5,992 nt of DNA from Verrucomicrobiota bacterium (GTDB lineage: Bacteria; Verrucomicrobiota; Verrucomicrobiia; Chthoniobacterales; UBA10450): positions 1-5,992 of the forward strand of contig QHOM01000149.1 of the NCBI GenBank assembly GCA_003218785.1. Reading direction: 5' to 3'. Positions 1 to 5,194 of the stretch are shown piece by piece. A program made the position numbers and the translations under genes. Below the pieces are notes generated by a model. The model had not been told where the DNA came from. It saw nothing but the letters and a program-made list of their open reading frames with translations, and made no database searches. Position 1 is the stretch's first letter. Every line of letters starts with the position of its first letter.

Positions 1-36
1 CGGCGTTTTTGTTTTGTGCGCACATTTGCTGGTAGG

Positions 37-56
37 GGCGGTTAACCCTAACCGCC
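37..56. repeat. Perfect inverted repeat upstream of the toxin-antitoxin pair
   Basis: GGCGGTTA (37-44) and its exact complement TAACCGCC (49-56) are separated by the four bases ACCC. The hairpin is followed by a T-rich run (TTCTTTC, 57-63), so it could be the terminator of a gene ending left of the window. It also lies 44 bp before the antitoxin start, so it could be the operator through which a RelB-type antitoxin represses its own operon. The sequence shows only the symmetry; both roles are inference. Confidence 0.5.
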
Positions 57-99
57 TTCTTTCGCTTGAAATTGCGCTCTGCTCTGGCATGCTTCGAGC

Positions 100-333
100 G
101 TGAGTAATGCTGATCTGACTGGCGCAATTGCCAAACTGGAATCTCTCTCCGACTCTCGTGCCAAACGCGTGGTTTCTCTCATAGAGGATCTAACTGAGCT
201 TGAAGCACTGGAAAACGCGGCTGATTTGAAAGCGGCGCGCGATGCCTTAGGTGAATCGGAAAAACCTCTGCCGTGGGAACAGGTTAAAGCCAAGTTAGAT
301 GCGCAATTCGGTCTTCCTCAGCAGACGAGCTGA
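100..333 (+). CDS. RelB/Phd-like antitoxin of a type II toxin-antitoxin pair
   Basis: This 77-residue acidic, mostly helical protein probably neutralises the RelE-like toxin encoded by the overlapping downstream gene. The C-terminal half, with an acidic helix (about residues 30-50) followed by KPLPWEQVKAKL (about 55-66), resembles the toxin-wrapping tail of many RelB/Phd-type antitoxins. The N-terminal half would carry dimerisation and DNA binding, but I see no sharp DNA-binding motif. The start is GTG at 100 (MSNADL); no in-frame ATG fits and no good Shine-Dalgarno site precedes it. The last 35 bp overlap the toxin gene, which suggests translational coupling. Such operons are typically autorepressed, and the inverted repeat at 37-56 is a candidate operator. 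The family call rests mainly on context and the C-terminal pattern. Confidence 0.75.
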   Translation: MSNADLTGAIAKLESLSDSRAKRVVSLIEDLTELEALENAADLKAARDALGESEKPLPWEQVKAKLDAQFGLPQQTS

Positions 334-562
334 GAATTTTCTCGCCGGGCTACGAGACGCAAAGCTGTACAGCCGACTGCGCGCTGCGATTGATGACCTT
401 CGAGAAAATGCGCGCCCTTCTGGTTGTGTGAAACTCGCGGGCGAACCTGATCTCTATCGAATTCGCGTTCGCGATTATCGGATCATCTATCAAGTGAATG
501 ATCCCAAGCTGACTGTGCTGGTTCTGTCGATTGGACATCGCCGCGAAATCTATCGTCGGTGA
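299..562 (+). CDS. RelE/ParE-family toxin
   Basis: This 87-residue basic protein has the full RelE/ParE fold signature. The N-terminal strand and helix read MRNSVFLSRRAENFLAGL. K45 sits in VKLAGEPDLYRIR, followed by the core strand VRDYRIIYQV (about 57-66) and the C-terminal GHRREIYRR (79-87). In E. coli RelE, Lys, Arg and a C-terminal Tyr contribute to ribosome-dependent mRNA cleavage. Here K45, R54, R56, R61, R81 and Y85 are plausible counterparts, so the toxin looks intact and may be active. ParE-type gyrase poisons share the fold, so the target cannot be fixed from sequence alone. The ATG at 299 gives the normal family N-terminus, so the 35-bp overlap with the antitoxin gene appears genuine. 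A minus-strand gene converges on it from the right after 82 bp. Confidence 0.88.
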   Translation: MRNSVFLSRRAENFLAGLRDAKLYSRLRAAIDDLRENARPSGCVKLAGEPDLYRIRVRDYRIIYQVNDPKLTVLVLSIGHRREIYRR

Positions 563-644
563 GCCAGGTTTTCTTTCGTTTCAAAACGCCCTGTGGGAAC
601 ACTCCAACTTTCCCAATCCAAAGCCAGGCGCTCGGTCGCGAAAT

Positions 645-905
645 TCACAACCGTTCGCCAGAAGAATCGGAACTCCGTTGAGGTTGGGGCACGATAAGGT
701 GCACTGAATGATTACGCTCGGAGATCGGCGGAACAGTCCACCTCCAACCCAGATGACCATTTTTATCGAAGTGCCAGGTTCCGCCGCCACGGTTCACGAT
801 CTCCATGCGCCAATGATCATTCGTTCCCGGAATTGTGAGTGTAAATGTGACGACCGCCGCCATGATCACGCCGCAAAGCATTCCACTGAGGAAGGAGAGT
901 TTCAT
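645..905 (-). CDS. Small single-helix membrane or exported protein, function unknown
   Basis: I do not recognise a named family. The 86-residue product begins with a short basic N-terminus and a hydrophobic stretch (about residues 3-25, SFLSGMLCGVIMAAVVTFTL), either an uncleaved anchor or a signal peptide. A compact segment follows at about 34-56: MEIVNRGGGTWHFDKNGHLGW and then RW. The pattern of Gly-x-W, D/N-G and a terminal W-x-W recalls a short motif I associate with small hypothetical proteins (E-x-x-x-x-G-x-W-x-x-D-x-x-G-x-x-x-W-x-W); this is memory-based inference. The C-terminal 30 residues look disordered. The ATG at 905 is supported by a good ribosome site, AAAGG (complement of 914-918), 8 nt upstream. 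It is convergent with the toxin gene, with 82 bp between their ends. Confidence 0.7.
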   Translation of the reverse strand: MKLSFLSGMLCGVIMAAVVTFTLTIPGTNDHWRMEIVNRGGGTWHFDKNGHLGWRWTVPPISERNHSVHLIVPQPQRSSDSSGERL

Positions 906-1273
906 TTTTAATTCCTTTCGTTCAGTCTGTAATCGAAGCTCGCCTTCAATCCGGTCTTGCCCTTTGTCTATTTATTGCGAACCGGGTCATGGAACCTTGT
1001 CCGCTTGGCCATGCGCTGGGATCGCGCGTCCCCCGCTCAGGCGCCGAAACTCTGTTAAGACGCTACAAATGTTACAGCGAGGCCCGATTTAACGATTCAA
1101 CTTCGAACGTTTTTCGTGGATTGGCTCTCAAATGATTCGCGTTTCAAGTTCTTTCTCGCCGAAAGGGGAAAGCTGGCACGGTCACAAATCGCTGAGATTC
1201 TCGGGGCGAGCTCGCAAGGATCAGTTTGGAAAGAGACCACCGTTTTGAGAGACACAGATAAGTACACACCGAC
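906..1273. other. Gene-poor interval
   Basis: No convincing gene lies here. The end nearest 905 carries the ribosome site of the small minus-strand gene (914-918) and presumably its promoter, which I cannot pinpoint. A plus-strand open frame from a GTG at 1116 includes a segment with a faintly helix-turn-helix look (SQIAEILGASSQGSVWKE). It has no family match that I recognise, no ribosome site, and runs about 195 bp into the DUF2442 gene in another frame. The stretch may be decayed coding sequence, in keeping with the damaged gene downstream, but that is inference. Confidence 0.5.
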
Positions 1274-1585
1274 GTGGAGAATGCTGCGCGCCGATCGCGC
1301 AGCGGAGGCAAAACATTCGAGTTTCAAAAAGCTAAGTCGTTACAGAATTACAAATTGTTTCTCCGCTTCAATGACGGCGTTTCCGGCATTGTCGATCTTA
1401 GCGATATGGCCGGACGTGGCGTATTCGAGGCTTGGACGCAGGATAGGGTTTTTGAACAAGTGCGAATAACGGAACTTGGAGCGCTGGAGTGGCCGGGCGA
1501 ACTTGATCTCTGTGCCGATGCCCTTTACCTGAAACTGACCGGCAAGCAGCCAGAAATATTTTTTCCGCTTTGCGCAAGCATGTGA
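1274..1585 (+). CDS. DUF2442-family protein, start uncertain
   Basis: Residues from about 15 onward match the DUF2442 pattern. They run FQKAKSLQNYKLFLRFNDG, VDLSDMAGRGVFEAW, a VFEQVRITELGALEWPG core, then DLCADALYLKLTGK and a hydrophobic tail. The family is small (about 80-100 residues) and its biochemical role is not established. Members are often found next to DUF4160 genes, as here, and such pairs have a toxin-antitoxin-like look. The frame is closed upstream by TAA at 1259-1261, so GTG at 1274 is the only reasonable start. It adds an unusual basic leader (ENAARRSRSGGKT) and has no Shine-Dalgarno site. A good GGAGG at 1304-1308 has no ATG, GTG or TTG at the right distance after it, so the ancestral start may have been lost. 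The domain is confident; expression is not. Confidence 0.72.
   Translation: MENAARRSRSGGKTFEFQKAKSLQNYKLFLRFNDGVSGIVDLSDMAGRGVFEAWTQDRVFEQVRITELGALEWPGELDLCADALYLKLTGKQPEIFFPLCASM
1304..1308 (+). promoter_or_regulatory. Orphan GGAGG Shine-Dalgarno-like site
   Basis: GGAGG lies just before the point where DUF2442 homology begins (TFEFQKAKSL), but no ATG, GTG or TTG follows at a usual distance. It may mark the original ribosome site of the DUF2442 gene, with the start codon since mutated, or it may be chance. Confidence 0.25.
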
Positions 1586-1588
1586 CGC

Positions 1589-1784
1589 ATGCCTGAGATT
1601 TTGCCGCTTCTACGGCATCGTCATTGAACTTTATTACGGAGATCATCCGCCGGGACATTTTCATGCCGTTTACGGCGACTACGTCGCGAAGATCACGATT
1701 GATACATTGGAAGTCATCGAAGGATCAATTCCGGAGCGTCCATCGAATTTCCAACGACCGGCGAAGATCGAGCCGTTTCCCTAA
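1589..1784 (+). pseudogene. Frameshifted, internally deleted DUF4160-family gene
   Basis: ATG at 1589 begins MPEIL, the usual DUF4160 opening (MP-x-I), but the frame then reads into TGA at 1625-1627. Skipping one C at 1604 gives a continuous 59-codon frame from 1605 to the TAA at 1782-1784. It carries the family core: RFYGIVIELYYGDHPPGHFH, AVYGDYVAKITIDTLEVIEG and a final AKIEPFP. Intact members are typically about 80-90 residues and have a helix (L-x-W-x-x-x-H-x-x-E-L-x-x-N-W type) between the EG(S)LP turn and the terminal IEPL. Here SIPERPSNFQRP stands in its place, so about 20 or more residues seem missing. The gene starts 3 bp after the DUF2442 stop, the usual partner arrangement, and ends 3 bp before the convergent aminotransferase stop. 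A sequencing error could explain the frameshift but not the deletion. A CTG start at 1593 in the corrected frame is possible but unsupported. Confidence 0.7.
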
Positions 1785-1787
1785 CGA

Positions 1788-2906
1788 TCAGCTCGCCATT
1801 ACTTCTCGAAACGCTGTCAGAAAAGTTTCCATCTCGGCCTTCTTGCCGACGGTGACGCGCATGTAGTTCGGGAGAGCAGGGAATAAACGGCCGACCTGGA
1901 TGTTATGTTGCTTCAACGCCTGGATGAGCGGCACGACCGGCCGTTTGCAGTCGAACATGATGAAGTTGGCTTGCGACGGAATCTGTTTGTAGCCCATCTT
2001 ATCAAGTTCGTCCGTCACGAAGTTTTTCGCTTCGCTGTTCAACTTCCGGCCGTTTGCAACTTGATCGACATCGTCCAGGCTCGCGATCGCCGCGGCCAGG
2101 GCCATTACGTTTACGCTGTCCCACATTTGAAACGGATGCATCCGCTTAATCGTTTCAGGTTGCGCGACGCAGTACCCACAGCGCAGCCCGGCCATCCCGT
2201 AAATTTTTGAGAACGTCCGCGCGACGATCAGATGCGGATGATCTTTCACCAGCGGGATCATGCTTTCGTAGTCCCGGCTGTCGGCATAATGAAAGTACGC
2301 TTCATCCACGAGAATCATCGTCTCGCGTGGAGTGTTTGCGATAAACTCGCGCAGTTCATTCTTGGGCGTAATGCTCGCCGTCGGATTGTTCGGATTGCAG
2401 ATGTAAATCAGACCCCTTTTCGCCGTGGCCGACATTTTTGGCAGATCGTGCGCGAAGCTCTTCGTTAGCGGAATTTCCACGACTTCACCGCCGTTCGCTT
2501 TTGAGTATTCGAGAATCGCTTCGAACGTCGGATCGGCAGCAATGAGTTTACCTTGGGTCGGGCCTGTGAAGGCTTCGGCGGACAATTTCAAAATCTCACT
2601 CGAACCATCACCAAGCACAATCTGCTCGCGGCTAACGCCGTTGAGTTTCGCCAGCTTTTCGATTAGCACGTCGTTTGCTTCATCGGGATAACGGCAGCAC
2701 ACTTCGAACGAATTCTGCATTGCTCGATGCGCTTTCGGCGAAGGGCCGTATGGATTTTCGTTCGCGCTCAACCGCACGATGCCGGCAGTTCCAGTCGCGT
2801 GCTCAGGTTGTTTTGCGAAAGAAAGCGACGGCCTAACGACTACCGCTGCCGCACTTATGCCGAGCAACTGCGCAAATTTACGTCGAGAAACAGACATTGT
2901 ATTCAT
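1788..2906 (-). CDS. HisC-family PLP aminotransferase with Tat signal
   Basis: This 372-residue fold-type I aminotransferase belongs to the histidinol-phosphate aminotransferase family. Visible landmarks are RLSANENPYGPSP (45-57), GDGSSEIL (99-106), DPTF (125-128), the NPNNPT loop (171-176), D201 and Y204 in VDEAYFHY, K234 as the PLP Schiff-base lysine in TFSKIYGMAGLRCGY with R242 in the same motif, and R350 in YMRVTVG for the substrate carboxylate. The catalytic set is complete. Unlike biosynthetic HisC, it opens with a twin-arginine signal (SRRKF 7-11, hydrophobic 13-24, likely cut after SFA at about 31), so it is probably exported folded with its cofactor. ATG at 2906 is fixed by AGGGAGGG (complement of 2913-2920) 6 nt upstream. 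No other histidine-biosynthesis gene is nearby, so the natural substrate is unknown. It is divergent from the mannosidase gene across 42 bp. Confidence 0.9.
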   Translation of the reverse strand: MNTMSVSRRKFAQLLGISAAAVVVRPSLSFAKQPEHATGTAGIVRLSANENPYGPSPKAHRAMQNSFEVCCRYPDEANDVLIEKLAKLNGVSREQIVLGDGSSEILKLSAEAFTGPTQGKLIAADPTFEAILEYSKANGGEVVEIPLTKSFAHDLPKMSATAKRGLIYICNPNNPTASITPKNELREFIANTPRETMILVDEAYFHYADSRDYESMIPLVKDHPHLIVARTFSKIYGMAGLRCGYCVAQPETIKRMHPFQMWDSVNVMALAAAIASLDDVDQVANGRKLNSEAKNFVTDELDKMGYKQIPSQANFIMFDCKRPVVPLIQALKQHNIQVGRLFPALPNYMRVTVGKKAEMETFLTAFREVMAS

Positions 2907-2912
2907 TTTGAA

Positions 2913-2920
2913 CCCTCCCT
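2913..2920 (-). promoter_or_regulatory. Strong Shine-Dalgarno site of the aminotransferase
   Basis: Read on the minus strand, AGGGAGGG sits 6 nt before the ATG at 2906. It selects this ATG over the second one at 2897, for which the spacing would be 15 nt, so the three residues before MSVSRRKF are probably translated. It fills part of the 42-bp gap to the mannosidase start, so the promoter of at least one of the two divergent genes probably lies inside its neighbour's 5' coding end. Confidence 0.7.
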
Positions 2921-2948
2921 AGTCGATTGTTAGGCTGATCCGAACCAA

Positions 2949-4313
2949 ATGCCAGCCCGAATTGCACCGATCGCGTTCTTGCTGGCTGCCGTGGCGGCTT
3001 TCGCGACGCACGGATGCGGCAAATCACGGCAAGACGAACACGCTCAGCAGATTGCTGCGCGTGTGCGAACCGAATTTCTGCATGCTTGGAATAATTACGA
3101 GCGTTATGCGTGGGGTCACGACGCGTTGCGGCCTTTAAGTAAAACCGCGCACGATTGGTACGGACAGTCGCTCTTAATGACGCCAGTCGATGCACTCGAC
3201 ACACTCATCCTGATGCATCTCGATGGAGAGGCCGGGAAGGCGCGATCGCTCATCGTTAGTGATCTCTCGTTCGATCGCGATATTTACGTCATGAATTTCG
3301 AGATCACGATACGCCTGCTCGGCGGCCTTCTTTCCAGCTATCAACTGACGGTCGACAAACGCCTCTTGAGTTTGGCGGAGGATTTGGGCAACCGATTGCT
3401 TCCGGTTTTCAATTCACCCACCGGCCTCCCCTATGTTTATGTCAATTTCCATACTGGTCAGACGCGCAATGCCGTGACGAATCCGGCAGAAACCGGCACG
3501 CTGCTGTTGGAATTTGGCACTCTGAGTAAGTTAACTGGCAGGCCCGTTTTCTACGAGAAGGCAAAACGCGCTTTAGTCGAGACCTTCAAGCGCCATTCGC
3601 CGCTCAGCCTCGTCGGAGAAAGCATCGACGTCGAGACAGGCGTGTGGACGAACACGGACAGTCACATCAGCGGCGGAATCGATTCGTACTACGAGTACCT
3701 CTGGAAGTGCTGGCTTCTGTTCGGCGATAAAGATTGTCGCGATATGTGGGACGCCAGCATTCCCGCCGTTAACAAATATCTGCCGGACGAGATCGGCGGC
3801 GGATTGTGGTACGGCCACGCTGACATGCAGACAGGTAAGCGCGCCAAGCCAATTTACGGTGCGCTCGATGCATTCTTCCCCGCATTACTCGCCCTGTCCG
3901 GTGATCTGAAGCGCGCGCGTCGCCTGCAAGCTTCGTCGTTCAAGATGTGGAACCTGTGCGGTATCGAGCCGGAAAGTCTTAATTACAAAACGATGCGAGT
4001 GGTTAGCGGAAGTTATCATCTGCGTCCTGAGATCGTTGAGTCCACTTATTATCTTTATCATTACACCCGTGACCCGGAGTATCGGCGCATGGGCCAGAAA
4101 ATGTTTGGCGACTTTGTTAAATATTGCCGCACCAATGTGGGCTACGCCGCGCTCGCCGACGTGATCAGTGAACAACAGGTCGACGAAATGGAGAGCTTCG
4201 TCCTGGCCGAGACTTTGAAGTATTTTTATTTGCTCTTCGCGCCGCCTGAAACCTTGCAATTCGATAAAGTCATCTTTAATACCGAAGCGCACCCACTGAG
4301 GCGAATGTGGTGA
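2949..4313 (+). CDS. Secreted GH47 alpha-mannosidase (class I alpha-1,2-mannosidase family)
   Basis: The 454-residue product matches glycoside hydrolase family 47 over its full length. The opening HAWNNYERYAWGHDALRPLSK (45-65) is typical. Likely counterparts of the human ER mannosidase I active site are E118 (MNFEITIRLLGGLLSSY), D245 (GGIDSYYEYLWK), E361 (LRPEIVES) and T445 in FNTEAHPL, the calcium-ligand threonine. AETGTLLLEFGTLSKLTG (180-197) is also conserved. Spacing between these residues is close to the eukaryotic enzymes. The family is an inverting, calcium-dependent exo-mannosidase, classically on alpha-1,2 links of high-mannose glycans. Residues 1-19 form a signal peptide ending AFA; the nearby THGC (20-23) is a poor lipobox, so a secreted or periplasmic soluble form is likelier than a lipoprotein. 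The positions expected for the eukaryotic disulfide look like F309 and S329 or S330, so that bridge seems absent. The Shine-Dalgarno site is weak. mtfA follows after 22 bp. Confidence 0.92.
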   Translation: MPARIAPIAFLLAAVAAFATHGCGKSRQDEHAQQIAARVRTEFLHAWNNYERYAWGHDALRPLSKTAHDWYGQSLLMTPVDALDTLILMHLDGEAGKARSLIVSDLSFDRDIYVMNFEITIRLLGGLLSSYQLTVDKRLLSLAEDLGNRLLPVFNSPTGLPYVYVNFHTGQTRNAVTNPAETGTLLLEFGTLSKLTGRPVFYEKAKRALVETFKRHSPLSLVGESIDVETGVWTNTDSHISGGIDSYYEYLWKCWLLFGDKDCRDMWDASIPAVNKYLPDEIGGGLWYGHADMQTGKRAKPIYGALDAFFPALLALSGDLKRARRLQASSFKMWNLCGIEPESLNYKTMRVVSGSYHLRPEIVESTYYLYHYTRDPEYRRMGQKMFGDFVKYCRTNVGYAALADVISEQQVDEMESFVLAETLKYFYLLFAPPETLQFDKVIFNTEAHPLRRMW

Positions 4314-4335
4314 AACGTTCTGCTAACATTTTCAT

Positions 4336-5115
4336 ATGATCTTTGAGTTGCTGAAGCAGCGGGGGCGACGTCGCCTGCGAGCGCGACCGTTTCCGAAAGA
4401 ATGGCTGACGTTGATTCAGCGTCATGTTGTATTTTTTCACAAACTGTCCGCGACCGACCGCGCGGAACTACTTGGTCACATTCAAGTATTTCTTGCCGAA
4501 AAACGTTTCGAGGGATGTGGCGGTCTCACGATCACCGACGAGATTCGTGTGACCATTGCCGCGCAAGCTTGCCTCCTGTTGCTGCATCGAAAGACAGACT
4601 ATTTTCCGGGCCTGCTCACGATTCTTGTTTATCCATTGACATACATGGTGGAAGAAAAACGGCAGGTTGATGAGCATGTTTGGGAAGAGGGGACTGTGAG
4701 TCGTCTTGGCGAGACTGGCCGTAGAATGGGTTCGTTGGTCCTGGCCTGGGGCGCCGTGAAACACGGCGCGGCTGATCCTTCCGATGGTAAGAATGTTGTC
4801 CTTCATGAATTTGCTCACCAACTCGACTACGAAAATCATGCAGCCGATGGGGTGCCGGGATTGGCAACGCACGAACAGCAGTTGGCCTGGAGCGAAGTTA
4901 TGAGAAACGAGTTTGCGTCGCTGCGCGCTGCCGATGAGAGTGGAATACCAACGTTGCTCGATACCTACGGAGCGACTAATCCCGCCGAGTTTTTTGCCGT
5001 GTCAACGGAGGCTTTCTTTGAGCGGCCTCGCGCGCTGCGCGCTCGTCATCCGAAACTGTACGCAGAATTCCGAACCTATTTTCAGCAGGATCCAATCGAA
5101 TATTCTGTCGAATGA
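4336..5115 (+). CDS. mtfA: MtfA-family zinc metallopeptidase (M90)
   Basis: The 259-residue protein aligns by eye with MtfA (Mlc titration factor A), a cytoplasmic zinc aminopeptidase-like enzyme. In E. coli, MtfA binds the glucose repressor Mlc and so affects ptsG expression. The zinc motif HEFAHQLD is intact (H157, E158, H161, D164). The third ligand is probably E218 in NPAEFFAVSTEAFFERP, about 57 residues later, close to the E. coli spacing. Other family features are the N-terminal W-x-x-x-x-x-x-x-x-x-x-F-x-x-L segment (23-37), FEGCGGLTITDEIRVTIAAQ (58-77), VYPLTYMV (98-105) and a GxVxLAWxxV-like block (132-141). The length is usual and there is no signal peptide. ATG at 4336 has no clear Shine-Dalgarno site; the 22-bp gap suggests co-transcription with the mannosidase gene. 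No Mlc or PTS gene is in the window, so the regulatory role known from E. coli should not be assumed here. Confidence 0.9.
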   Translation: MIFELLKQRGRRRLRARPFPKEWLTLIQRHVVFFHKLSATDRAELLGHIQVFLAEKRFEGCGGLTITDEIRVTIAAQACLLLLHRKTDYFPGLLTILVYPLTYMVEEKRQVDEHVWEEGTVSRLGETGRRMGSLVLAWGAVKHGAADPSDGKNVVLHEFAHQLDYENHAADGVPGLATHEQQLAWSEVMRNEFASLRAADESGIPTLLDTYGATNPAEFFAVSTEAFFERPRALRARHPKLYAEFRTYFQQDPIEYSVE

Positions 5116-5157
5116 AGAAAAAATCTCAGATGCGTGCCAACTAAGAGCGTTGCTTGA

Positions 5158-5185
5158 AGAGCGGCAGCCACGATACGACCGCTCT
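5158..5185. terminator. Possible bidirectional terminator hairpin between mtfA and the peroxiredoxin gene
   Basis: AGAGCGG (5158-5164) pairs perfectly with CCGCTCT (5179-5185) around a 14-nt loop, in the 79-bp gap between two convergent genes. There is no U tract on either side, so an intrinsic terminator is doubtful. The location is the main support. Confidence 0.3.
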
Positions 5186-5194
5186 GTCAGCAAG

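Noticed and set aside
42..53. TTAACCCTAACC resembles a eukaryotic telomere repeat.
   Set aside because: It is fully accounted for by the inverted repeat at 37-56 and is not tandemly repeated.
594..615. TGGGAA/TTCCCA inverted repeat with a 10-nt loop between the toxin gene and the small minus-strand gene.
   Set aside because: A six-bp, AT-containing stem without a T tract is too weak to call a terminator.
1116..1469. Plus-strand open frame of 117 codons with a faint helix-turn-helix look (SQIAEILGASSQG).
   Set aside because: It has no ribosome site and no recognised family, and its second half is an out-of-frame reading of the DUF2442 gene. At most it marks decayed coding sequence.
1624..1866. 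Plus-strand open frame starting with ATG at 1624.
   Set aside because: It overlaps the DUF4160 remnant and the aminotransferase end in other frames, and its translation resembles no family.
2949..3017. Possible lipoprotein signal in the mannosidase (Cys at residue 23).
   Set aside because: THGC departs from the lipobox at both -3 and -2, and an AFA signal peptidase I site just before it fits better.
3885..4292. Minus-strand open frame of 135 codons inside the mannosidase gene.
   Set aside because: It is antisense to strongly conserved GH47 motifs and shows no family features of its own.
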